DNA of 64,000 nucleotides. Origin: Flavobacteriales bacterium (lineage in GTDB: Bacteria > Bacteroidota > Bacteroidia > CAIKAF01). Under the pieces are notes generated by a model that saw only the letters and a list, made by a program, of their open reading frames with translations, was not told where the DNA came from and searched no databases. The stretch spans positions 488,636 to 552,635 of the forward strand of contig JAGYKD010000002.1 of NCBI GenBank assembly GCA_018401695.1. Direction: 5' to 3'. Positions 17,913 to 25,421 of this stretch are shown piece by piece (within the stretch, counting starts at the first letter, position 1; each line of letters opens with the position of its first letter). A program made the translations under genes and the position numbers.

Positions 17913-18013
17913 CCAGCGGGTTTCCCGCTGCGTCAGTATTCGAGTCTCGTCCGGACCGCTGTCTTTAAACCCTACTCAAGTTAAATTTGGGTAGGGTTTT
18001 TTGTTTTTACGGT

Positions 18014-18316
18014 ATGGAGTATTGGGTGTATATTATTTATTCTGAAAGTTTAGAGGGCTTTTACAAAGGCCAAACGCACCATGTTCAACAAAGACTTCAA
18101 AGGCATAATTCGGGTCTTGAAAAGTCCACACAAAAAGGTAGGCCTTGGTTGTTGATTTGGAGCGCCAAAAAGAGTTCGAGAGCAGAAGCAATCGCGCTTG
18201 AATCTAAGCTTAAGCATCTAAGCCAAAAGCGTACTATTCGGTTCATTAAAAAGTATGAGGATGGGATCGCGGGTCCCGACGCATTGCGCCTTCTGGCGCA
18301 ATGGTCGGGATACTGA
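18014..18316 (+). CDS. Small GIY-YIG nuclease, array copy 4
   Basis: It differs from copy 1 by Val14 to Glu and Thr51 to Ala, plus one silent change. A further change lies in its terminator copy (TTAAATTTGGG). Catalytic residues are unaffected. Its 3' hairpin region is followed by two additional 95-bp sub-repeats before the next tRNA fragment. Confidence 0.82.
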   Translation: MEYWVYIIYSESLEGFYKGQTHHVQQRLQRHNSGLEKSTQKGRPWLLIWSAKKSSRAEAIALESKLKHLSQKRTIRFIKKYEDGIAGPDALRLLAQWSGY

Positions 18317-18532
18317 CCAGCGGGTTTGGAGACAATTGACTATTTATCAAGGATTCAGATGCGTCAGTACCCGACGCATTGCGCCTTCTGGCGCAATGGT
18401 CGGGATACTGACCAGCGGGTTTGGAGACAATTGACTATTTATCAAGGATTCAGATGCGTCAGTACCCGACGCATTGCGCCTTTTGGCGCAATGGTCGGGA
18501 TACTGACCAGCGGGTTTCCCGCTGCGTCAGTA
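18276..18532 (+). repeat. 95-bp sub-repeat expansion at the 3' end of unit 4
   Basis: Copies start at 18276, 18371 and 18466, always at CCGACGCATTGCGCC, the left arm of hairpin 1. In the first two copies the right arm of hairpin 2 is replaced by about 30 bp (GGAGACAATTGACT...TTCAGAT) before GCGTCAGTA. The third copy returns to the normal hairpin 2. The joint is always TCAGTA followed either by a tRNA fragment or by CCCGAC. Confidence 0.85.
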
Positions 18533-18607
18533 TTCGAGTCTCGTCCGGACCGCTGTCTTTAAACCCTACTCAAGTTAAACTTGGGTAGGGTTTTTTGTTT
18601 TTACGGT

Positions 18608-18676
18608 ATGGAGTATTGGGTGTATATTCTTTATTCTGTAAACGCCACAATTGTAGCAACCTTGCTACAATTGTAG
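18608..18676 (+). pseudogene. Truncated fifth GIY-YIG copy
   Basis: The fifth unit keeps the tRNA fragment (18533-18551), the terminator and the first 10 codons (MEYWVYILYS). It then runs into unrelated sequence and stops at TAG (18674-18676). The break lies about 25 bp before the palindrome CTACAATTGTAG, which begins the next repeat. Confidence 0.8.
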
Positions 18677-18859
18677 CGCTATTTTCCTTTTTTGACTCCA
18701 TTTGGTGTTTTGGGCGGCCGGGCGCGCCCTTACTGCAAGTCCTCAGCGGTCAAGCACCATGGGCTAAGGCGTTCGGGGTCTCCCTCAAAGATAAGGAGCC
18801 TCCGCCGCCTAAGCCCACGGGCTTTCCCGCTTCCGGGCTTTCCGTGCGGTCGCTGCCGC
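18664..18859 (+). repeat. GC-rich cassette-boundary repeat, copy A
   Basis: The core at 18711-18859 (149 bp) begins TGGGCGGCCGGGCGCGCCC and ends GTCGCTGCCGC. Two other 149-bp copies are at 28273-28421 and 30532-30680. Copies A and B also share the left extension GCTACAATTGTAGCGCT...TTTTTTGACTCCATT. Inside the core, GGGCTAAGGCG and CGCCTAAGCCC form a near-perfect stem around a GC-rich interior. It lies only 26 bp from the hsdR stop codon. Confidence 0.85.
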
Positions 18860-18885
18860 AGGGTATCGCTCATGGGCAGAACCCC

Positions 18886-21800
18886 TCAAGCCGCCAAGGC
18901 ATTGGCATTTATTTGCTCTACAATCCTAAGTAATCTATGCGCTTCGGCATCATCAAATACGCCCAAAAGGCCTTGATCGTTGATATCTGTAAAGGGTGGC
19001 TCAAACAACATGCTTGGTTCTATCATGCCGTTTTTCTCCAAAAACATAATAATATTGTCAATAAAGGTCATTTGATTGGCGCTAAGCTTACCTACTTGTA
19101 TGAATTCTGCAAATGCTTCTTTGGCTGCTTTTATATCCAGGCCTACAATGCTTCGGATAAATACTCCTATCGGTTGCTCCCCATAGACATCGACATAGTC
19201 TTGTTTTGTCCCTAGCTCTTCCACAAAAAGCATGCGTTCCAATGCCAATAAGTCCATTGAGTTTATTGGTTGATTGCTTCGGAGCTTTTGAATGGTTTCG
19301 TGGTGCTTATTCTTCCGGATATAAGCTTCAACTCTGTCTCGGTAGGGCCGCGCCGTCATGGCCACTTCGAGCAGGGAATGTTCTTTTATCCCTGCCTCAT
19401 CTATCTCATCTTCTAAATTAGTATATACTTCCGTTCTACTTTCTTTGTCAAGAAACTTCATCAGCTCCCTGAGGGCCAACCGGACTTCTTCCAACTGGCT
19501 TACATGGGTGTTTTTCCAAAAATCCTCTGTCTGAAGGGCATGTATTATTTGGATTTGGGCCGCCACCGCTGGAATGTTGGATTTTTTGGCTAAAGAATTA
19601 GCAATGGATCCAACTTTAAAAATGTATTTTGAAACTTCCCCTCCGGTGACCATCGCAAGCTTTAAGGTCAATAATAAAATATCAAAACGCCTCGATAATT
19701 CATGGTCATCTTTGTCGGGTAGGCTTAATCCTGCAAGGTGGGTTTTAATGTCTAAAACATCACTTTTGCTTAAATTTTCCCATCTACTTTTGTTGCTGTA
19801 TTCAATTACGTAGCGCAGCTTGACTTTTACCATAAAGCGCTCCGTGTCTAAATCCTTAACCAAGCCGCAAAGGGCATCGGCATACTGCTCGGCAAGTGCA
19901 CGTTCAATATCTGTTGCATGATCTGCATCTCGAATGGCGACCACTAGGTCTAACTTAAGCTCAAAAATGCGCCTTGTTAAGCTTTTAACTTTATGCCCCC
20001 CTACTCCTTCAGGGTTTTCTTGGAAGAACTCCAAGTTTCCACAAAGGTCAAAAATTAAAAAGTGTTCTTTGTCCAATTCGGGGCCGAATAAATCTGGACA
20101 CAACCGGGTGCCCCTGCCTATCATTTGCCAAAATTTGGTATAGGATTTAACGGCCTTAAAAAACACCAAATTCACCACCCTGGGAGCATCTACCCCGGTA
20201 TCCATCATATCCACGGATACGGCGATTTGTGGATCCATCTCTTCATGTTCATCGCAAAACCTCTCCAATAAATCTTGTGCCTTTGTCTCATGGTTGTCAA
20301 TAACGCGTAAAAAATCTCCTTTGTGTTCAGGAAACATGACGTTGAAGCGTTTTTCTATGAATAGGGCATGCTGGTGGTTCTTAGCGAAAATGATGGTCTT
20401 CCCTATTTTATCACCTCCCTGAACCTTGATGCCTTGCTCCATTAAATACTCAAGTGCTCTGTCAACCGTGCCGGTATTAAACAGCCAAGAATTGAGGGCT
20501 TCACTACCTATTTCGTCGGGTACCTCCCCGGTGCTGGGGTCCCCAAACTTTTCTTCATACTCTTGCTTTTCTCTTTCCGTAAGCTCGTGGTACTTTATGC
20601 CTTCTCTCGGAAATTTAATGGGAACGTTAAAAGCCTTGGGAGGTACTAAGTAATCGTCATTCACCGCTTGATCCAACTCATACGCAAAGCTTGGGTTGTC
20701 GTCTTCAATTTCAAATAATTCGTAGGTATTGCGGTCAATTTCTTTTTTGGGGGTAGCGGTGAGACCAATGAGCAAAGAATCGAAATACTCAAAAATGGCC
20801 CCATATTTCTGATACACCGAGCGGTGCGCCTCATCAATGATGATAAGGTCAAAATGTCCCGGACCATAAAAACGATGGTCTGCTGCTTTGACCGAATCGA
20901 TTTTATTCATGATGGTTGGATAGGTACTGAACACAATTCTGGTACCAACATCCCCCTTCTCTTTGGTTAGGTCTATGGAGGACAAATTTGGAAGGAACTC
21001 GCTAAAACGGCGTTTGGCTTGACTTACTAAGGCATTTCGGTCGGCAAGAAATAAGACCCGCTTTACCCAATAGCATTTGGTTAGCATATCTACAATGGAA
21101 ATGGCTACCCGAGTTTTTCCTGACCCTGTGGCCATTACCAATAAAGCTTTTCTTGCTCCTCCTGAAAGACGCCCCCTACTGTCTTGTCGGCAAAAGGTTT
21201 CGGCTACGCGCTTTACGGCTTCCAATTGATAATAGCGCCCGGCAATGTTTGAATTGACCCTAAAGGCTTTTAGGTCTAACCGGTCTTTGCGCCGATCCAC
21301 GGCCAATTGAAGCTCGTTTTTGGTGTAAAAACCGGAGACCTCTCTTTCCGGGTAGAATTGATCATCCCACAAATAGGTTTCAAAACCATTGGTGTAGAAG
21401 ATCAGAGGACGCTGACCGTACATTTGTTCCAGGCAGTCTGCATACAACTTGGCTTGCTGTTTTCCTTTGCGTGGATCTGCCATGGTCTTCTTGGCTTCAA
21501 CAACCGCCAATGGTTTACCGTCATCACCCCAAAGCACATAATCCACATAGCCAATACCAGAGGGGTTGGTAGAATCGGGCATACCTTTCACTTCATACTC
21601 CAGTTCATAGCCCTCACGGAGTTTATCCCAACCAGACTCTTTCAACGATTGGTCAATGTAGAGCTTTCTAGTAAGTGCTTCTGAGACAAGGAGAGGGATG
21701 TCTTTTTCTACCTTATGACCCTTGGCTCTTTCTTCTTTCCGGGTTTTAACCTGTTCTTCTTTGGCAATCAGTTGCGCCTTGAGGGTTTCAATTTCTTTAG

Positions 21801-22323
21801 CTTGTTCTTCCAGCTTCTCACGTTCCTGTCTGGCAGCTTCATTCTGCTTTTCCAGTTTCTTTTCAAGCTGCTTTAGTTCTACAAGTTTCAGGTCATCTTC
21901 TTTTCCTGTTGGAATAATGCTTTCATCAAATGGTCTTATCTGAGGCTCTTCTTCCGCATAGTAGATGGCAAGGAAACTCAAAAATCTATACAAATTCTTG
22001 TTGGCGACCAATGACTCTTCGGAACTAATAGACTTGCCATGTGCGGCATTGTTTCCAAACTTTCGGATAAGATGTATCTCCCTAAACATGGAAGGTTTGA
22101 GGATGTCTTTGAAGCACTGTTCATGCATCAGAGCTGACAACCGTGTGTCGTATGGCTCTTGTAGATCAGGGTCATTGGCATACAACCAAAGTACCGACTT
22201 TTCCAAGGCACTTCTACAAATAATGGCACAGGCCTTTGGGGAGATTAAGGTCAAAGACTCTGCCTCTTGGGCTTCCCTATAAATGTCAGGCCATGTACTT
22301 TGGAGGAACTGGAAGTTGCTCAT
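18886..22323 (-). CDS. hsdR: Type I restriction endonuclease subunit R
   Basis: Motor and nuclease subunit of a type I restriction-modification complex. The 1145 residues comprise a DUF4145 N-terminal domain (about 1-125) and a coiled coil (about 150-210, LEKKLEKQNEAARQEREKLEE). The HSDR_N PD-(D/E)XK nuclease follows (YVDYVLWGDDGKPLAVVEAKK). The SF2 helicase has Walker A ATGSGKTRVAIS, IIDEAHRS, GLTATP and QMIGRGTRL, and the rest is an EcoEI-like C-terminal domain. Its start overlaps the stop of a tiny upstream frame by ATGA. It is the last gene of a nine-kilobase minus-strand operon headed by hsdM. Confidence 0.93.
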   Translation of the reverse strand: MSNFQFLQSTWPDIYREAQEAESLTLISPKACAIICRSALEKSVLWLYANDPDLQEPYDTRLSALMHEQCFKDILKPSMFREIHLIRKFGNNAAHGKSISSEESLVANKNLYRFLSFLAIYYAEEEPQIRPFDESIIPTGKEDDLKLVELKQLEKKLEKQNEAARQEREKLEEQAKEIETLKAQLIAKEEQVKTRKEERAKGHKVEKDIPLLVSEALTRKLYIDQSLKESGWDKLREGYELEYEVKGMPDSTNPSGIGYVDYVLWGDDGKPLAVVEAKKTMADPRKGKQQAKLYADCLEQMYGQRPLIFYTNGFETYLWDDQFYPEREVSGFYTKNELQLAVDRRKDRLDLKAFRVNSNIAGRYYQLEAVKRVAETFCRQDSRGRLSGGARKALLVMATGSGKTRVAISIVDMLTKCYWVKRVLFLADRNALVSQAKRRFSEFLPNLSSIDLTKEKGDVGTRIVFSTYPTIMNKIDSVKAADHRFYGPGHFDLIIIDEAHRSVYQKYGAIFEYFDSLLIGLTATPKKEIDRNTYELFEIEDDNPSFAYELDQAVNDDYLVPPKAFNVPIKFPREGIKYHELTEREKQEYEEKFGDPSTGEVPDEIGSEALNSWLFNTGTVDRALEYLMEQGIKVQGGDKIGKTIIFAKNHQHALFIEKRFNVMFPEHKGDFLRVIDNHETKAQDLLERFCDEHEEMDPQIAVSVDMMDTGVDAPRVVNLVFFKAVKSYTKFWQMIGRGTRLCPDLFGPELDKEHFLIFDLCGNLEFFQENPEGVGGHKVKSLTRRIFELKLDLVVAIRDADHATDIERALAEQYADALCGLVKDLDTERFMVKVKLRYVIEYSNKSRWENLSKSDVLDIKTHLAGLSLPDKDDHELSRRFDILLLTLKLAMVTGGEVSKYIFKVGSIANSLAKKSNIPAVAAQIQIIHALQTEDFWKNTHVSQLEEVRLALRELMKFLDKESRTEVYTNLEDEIDEAGIKEHSLLEVAMTARPYRDRVEAYIRKNKHHETIQKLRSNQPINSMDLLALERMLFVEELGTKQDYVDVYGEQPIGVFIRSIVGLDIKAAKEAFAEFIQVGKLSANQMTFIDNIIMFLEKNGMIEPSMLFEPPFTDINDQGLLGVFDDAEAHRLLRIVEQINANALAA

Positions 22324-22412
22324 TTCAGTAGTTTTTCCAACTTAGTTGCAGGAGGCATGTGGTCTTTAACGTTTTGCATGATTTCATCTTCATTGATTCC
22401 GATGGACTTCAC
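22320..22412 (-). CDS. Possible tiny gene, or tail of a broken gene, coupled to hsdR
   Basis: A GTG-started 30-codon frame (VKSIGINEDEIMQNVKDHMPP...KLLK) ends in TGA overlapping the hsdR ATG (ATGA). It lies in the same frame as the 82-codon frame just upstream, separated by one TAA. Either the two are remnants of one gene with an in-frame stop, or this is a short leader that couples translation to hsdR. No family is recognised. Confidence 0.3.
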   Translation of the reverse strand: MKSIGINEDEIMQNVKDHMPPATKLEKLLK

Positions 22413-22418
22413 TATTAT

Positions 22419-22667
22419 TTATAGTGCTTTGCAAATAATTTTATCTGCTTTCCAGAAAATTCCCTTTAATTCGTTCTCCATCGGCGAACCAATTGAAACA
22501 GTTAATTCGTTCGAAAGCGTCGAAGCTTTTTCCACCATCCAATTATTATGAGGGCCAGTCAACTCTTCTAGCAATAGACAGAAACCCTGCTTATCCGGGA
22601 AAGTTTCATAGAACAACTTCATTTCTTTGGATTTTTTATCGATTAACAAGGCAAAATTTAAGTTCAA
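22419..22667 (-). CDS. Small unrecognised protein upstream of hsdR
   Basis: The 82-residue frame starts MNLNFALLIDKKSKEMKLFYETFPDKQG and has mixed charged and hydrophobic composition consistent with a real protein, but no recognised family. The TAA at its end is followed in the same frame by 33 more sense codons up to the hsdR start. The gene may therefore be a pseudogene of about 115 codons with one nonsense mutation. It sits between the GIY-YIG gene and hsdR of the type I operon. Confidence 0.4.
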   Translation of the reverse strand: MNLNFALLIDKKSKEMKLFYETFPDKQGFCLLLEELTGPHNNWMVEKASTLSNELTVSIGSPMENELKGIFWKADKIICKAL

Positions 22668-22829
22668 TATTTCCTGAATTTGCTTCCTTTCCCTTGGGAG
22701 CTTGTTCGCCGCAAGACAAAATATGAAAGAAAAATGGTCAATAGGGTAAGCTTACAGCAAGAAATACTTAAGGTAGCGCAATACATGTTCGATATCTAGG
22801 TTATGGCTCAATTGGTAATTATTAGTATC

Positions 22830-23378
22830 CTAATGTGTTTTAAACGAATTCCATTTGGTTTTTAACAATGCGGCCACTGCTGCTTCAAAAAAATACATTT
22901 TCCAAGGATCGAATAGTGGCCAAACCGCAACGGTCATCTCTTGAACTCTTTGTTGGTATTTTCGCAATAACTCAAGGTCTATTTCATTTCTAGGGCCCTG
23001 GTGTTTTTCCTCATGCTTTGCCATTAGGTAGGCAAAGGAAGATTGATTATGCCCTGTCCCCCAGCCATGTTGTTTCATTCTTCGAGCAATGGTATTAGAA
23101 ATCCCAACATAAGCCGGATTAAAGGTTTTTGGCTCTGCAAAAAGATAGAGACCACTAAACTCATTGTTCTTTTTTCGGCTTTTGCTCTTGTAATTTGGGG
23201 CAGTTTTTAATTGCTCAAAGAAATCAGATTTCTTGTATATCCTTTTCTCGCGTTGAAAAAAGAGCTCCTTTAGTTTTGGACCCTTACGAACGCCTTCCTT
23301 AAGGTATTGAGAAGCTTCATCCGCTTCTTTTAACTCTTCAATTAGATTACTCGGATACCTTTCATTCCAAACATTCAT
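22830..23378 (-). CDS. GIY-YIG domain protein inside the type I RM operon
   Basis: The 182-residue protein has a GIY-YIG-like core in its second half: GLYLFAEP (GIY position), AYVGIS (YIG position), and NTIARRMKQHGWG supplying the Arg and His. A Glu in FFEAAVAALLKTKWN near the C-terminus is a possible catalytic acid. The N-terminal 70 residues are charged and helical (LIEELKEADEASQYLKEG...). It is larger and of a different subtype from the array copies at 16.8-18.3 kb. An extra nuclease or DNA-processing role in the restriction system is inferred from position only. Confidence 0.6.
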   Translation of the reverse strand: MNVWNERYPSNLIEELKEADEASQYLKEGVRKGPKLKELFFQREKRIYKKSDFFEQLKTAPNYKSKSRKKNNEFSGLYLFAEPKTFNPAYVGISNTIARRMKQHGWGTGHNQSSFAYLMAKHEEKHQGPRNEIDLELLRKYQQRVQEMTVAVWPLFDPWKMYFFEAAVAALLKTKWNSFKTH

Positions 23379-23476
23379 TGCAACTCTTTTTTAATCATCA
23401 AGAAAATTAGAGAACCTAATGTTAAATTCTTTCAATACTATCCATTTGCAAATGGTTGTATGCGATAAGCTTACTG

Positions 23477-24022
23477 TTACTGTATCTTCAACCATGGATT
23501 TTGCTTTTGCCTTTTTGAAATTTCGTCCTCTAGATTTGTCTTTCTTTCTTTGAGGCACTTTATCTCTTCCCAGATATGAATATTGTTTTTTCTTAAATAG
23601 TTAATGGAGCTGGTTTTCATAGATTTAGTGAAATTCCCCATACTCCCATACAGAATGTATGCAGAAAAACTATATAACAATAAGGCGGCATAATTATAAT
23701 TCAATTGGTTTCCAAGGTTAAAACTGCGTTTGTCAAAAAGCCACCAACAAATAAAATTTCCGACAACCAATAAGCAACCTACAGAAATACGCACCCCAAG
23801 AAATAACTTCCTTTCCCTTAATTCCAAACGTTCTTTTTGAGGTTCAAGATTTCTTATTTCTCCATTCACTTTGGAAAGCTCATCCTTTAAATCATCTAAT
23901 TGGTTTTGTTTAGTTTCTCTGTCTTTAGATTTCGAAAATATCAACCCTTGGGACAGGTAAATCAATAAGATTGCAAAAATTGCAAGGAATACAATGCATA
24001 ATTCTTTTTCCTTGTTTTTCAT
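23477..24022 (-). CDS. Membrane protein with coiled coil, in the type I RM operon
   Basis: The 181-residue protein is of unknown function. TM1 is near the N-terminus (LCIVFLAIFAILLIYLSQGLIF). A coiled coil follows (about 35-72, QNQLDDLKDELSKVNGEIRNLEPQKERLELRERK). Two more hydrophobic segments come next (ISVGCLLVVGNFICWWLF and YAALLLYSFSAYILYG), then a second charged helix near the C-terminus. The start overlaps the hsdS stop by ATGA, so it belongs to the operon. A membrane component is unusual for a type I system. Anchoring or an abortive effector role can only be guessed. Confidence 0.6.
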   Translation of the reverse strand: MKNKEKELCIVFLAIFAILLIYLSQGLIFSKSKDRETKQNQLDDLKDELSKVNGEIRNLEPQKERLELRERKLFLGVRISVGCLLVVGNFICWWLFDKRSFNLGNQLNYNYAALLLYSFSAYILYGSMGNFTKSMKTSSINYLRKNNIHIWEEIKCLKERKTNLEDEISKRQKQNPWLKIQ

Positions 24023-25173
24023 ACCAACTCCCCCCTAAACGCCCTCTGCAAAAGGCTGTTGAACAATTCTTCCGATTGAGATAACCCTGTAATCACAGAC
24101 TCACGCTGTTCTTGGATCAACTCAATCCTTGATGAAAACTCATTTTGCAATTCAGTTGGTGGACTTATTACATCCAGATTCCTCAAGATTTTCAAGTTGA
24201 TGTTCTTCTGTGCAGATTCCGGAGCATTCTCCTCAATTACCTTTTGGAGGAAGCTCATCCAAGACTGCACATACTCATTGTTGGTGTATTGATTTGGAAT
24301 AAATCCGACTACACTATCAGGAAAGCACGCGTCAAAGGTGAGGATACCTGTTTTTGCAATATTCGCTGCGATTGTGATACAAAGAGTTCCTGATGGCCAC
24401 ATTCGACTCTGTGCTAGTCCAATCTCAGAATATGTTGATTTGTAATCTGTTATGTAACCTGAACTATTAGCCACATCACCTGTTTGAATCAATGGGTATG
24501 GCCCACCTAGTAATTCTGGCGCATTTCTCGGCCTGTGTTTTGATTTACCTCTGTCAAGTTTACCAAGGTCTCCCAACTTCTTAATATCCCAGTTCTTGGT
24601 GTTGAGCACCGGATCCCCAAACATCTCCAAAAACAGGCTTTGCGCCAGCTCATCATACTTGTCTATGAGGGCTTTGGTCTTTTGGCGGTATTCATCTGTC
24701 GTGTCCAGTATGGCTGCAATCTTGCGCTGGGTTTCTAGCGGGGGGAGGGGTAGCTTTGCTCTTTTCAGAGTTTTATTGTTGAGAATTGGGACTACTGCAT
24801 TATTAGACAATGACCTCAAGTATTCTTGATTTCCTCTAACCCAGTAATAGAAATAATGAGGGTCACAATCCTCAGATGTAGTAACTCCTGTCAATTGCTG
24901 ATTGCTGGAACAGACCACATTTGCCATTCCAACTTTACCTATATCACCAATGCACCCTATCAGAACAGTGTTTGGTTCAAAGATGGTAGCTTTGTTCTCC
25001 TCAATTGCCAACTGAGTTATGGTTCTTTGGGATTTTGAAAGAGTTTTAGTCTCGGTGAGGTCACCCGGAGTATACCAGTTAATTGAGCCTTCAAAGTATT
25101 CTTTTACTTTGGTTGGAGGCGTCTTCCCGGTTCTCAGAACTTTTGCTATTTCCTCTATTTTGACAATTCTCAT
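24019..25173 (-). CDS. hsdS: Type I restriction-modification specificity subunit S
   Basis: DNA-recognition subunit with two target-recognition domains. TRD1 spans about 1-150 (LRTGKTPPTKVKEYFEGSINWYTPGDLTE) and ends in the conserved LPLPPLETQRKIAAILDTTDEYRQKTKALIDKYDELAQSLFLEMFGDP spacer helix. TRD2 follows from about residue 195 and ends in a second helix (NEFSSRIELIQEQRESVITGLSQSEELFNSLLQRAFRGEL). The 384 residues match normal HsdS. It overlaps both neighbours by ATGA. Confidence 0.9.
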   Translation of the reverse strand: MRIVKIEEIAKVLRTGKTPPTKVKEYFEGSINWYTPGDLTETKTLSKSQRTITQLAIEENKATIFEPNTVLIGCIGDIGKVGMANVVCSSNQQLTGVTTSEDCDPHYFYYWVRGNQEYLRSLSNNAVVPILNNKTLKRAKLPLPPLETQRKIAAILDTTDEYRQKTKALIDKYDELAQSLFLEMFGDPVLNTKNWDIKKLGDLGKLDRGKSKHRPRNAPELLGGPYPLIQTGDVANSSGYITDYKSTYSEIGLAQSRMWPSGTLCITIAANIAKTGILTFDACFPDSVVGFIPNQYTNNEYVQSWMSFLQKVIEENAPESAQKNINLKILRNLDVISPPTELQNEFSSRIELIQEQRESVITGLSQSEELFNSLLQRAFRGELV

Positions 25174-25421
25174 AGCAATTCTTCCAACTTTTGAAGCAGC
25201 GCATTTCTATTCTGATCAATTTGCTTGATTGAATTAATAATATTTGCAGGAGCTTCATACTCCACTTCTTCATACTCCACCTCCTTGTAGCGGTTTACAC
25301 TCATATCCCAATCATTGGCTTTGATCTCCTCAAACAGCACCATAAAATGCTGGTTGCTGCCTGCTGTTTCAATGCCGGGTAGTGCTGCATGGTTGGTATA
25401 GGTGGGTGTGTATGGCATCAT
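25170..25421 (-). CDS. Stand-alone copy of the HsdM C-terminus
   Basis: This is an 83-residue protein whose residues 27-83 (FMVLFEEIKANDWDMSVNRYK...YEEVEYEAP...LLQKLEELL) duplicate the last 60 residues of the HsdM encoded at 26541-28022. Clear similarity also exists at the DNA level. The first 26 residues (MMPYTPTYTNHAALPGIETAGSNQH) are unrelated to HsdM. Start and stop both overlap neighbours by ATGA, so it is translated as part of the operon and is not obvious debris. In HsdM this tail contacts HsdS, so the small protein might modulate complex assembly; that is inference. Confidence 0.65.
   Translation of the reverse strand: MMPYTPTYTNHAALPGIETAGSNQHFMVLFEEIKANDWDMSVNRYKEVEYEEVEYEAPANIINSIKQIDQNRNALLQKLEELL

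Larger units (their letters stand above)
16727..18640 (+). repeat. Tandem array of GIY-YIG units anchored in the tRNA-Asp T-loop
   Basis: Units begin at 16727, 17131, 17535, 17939 and 18533, each exactly at TTCGAGTCTCGTCCGGACC, the last 19 nt of tRNA-Asp. The period is 404 bp for the first three units. The fourth is 594 bp because of two extra 95-bp sub-repeats, and the fifth is cut after about 105 bp. Order inside a unit: tRNA 3' fragment, tRNA terminator copy, GIY-YIG gene, hairpin 1 (CCCGAC...GTCGGG, inside the 3' end of the gene) and hairpin 2 (TACTGAC...GTCAGTA). Hairpin 2 ends on the last base before the next tRNA fragment. Units 1 and 2 look identical, unit 3 has one change in its coding part, and unit 4 has about four. 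Confidence 0.93.

Noticed and set aside
18326-18562. 78-codon plus-strand frame in the sub-repeat region
   Set aside because: It is made only of the 95-bp sub-repeats and the tRNA fragment; no independent coding signal.
18595-18933. 112-codon plus-strand frame across repeat A
   Set aside because: It is formed from the truncated array unit and the GC-rich repeat; a similar frame appears in copy C (30488-30700) only because the repeat is the same.
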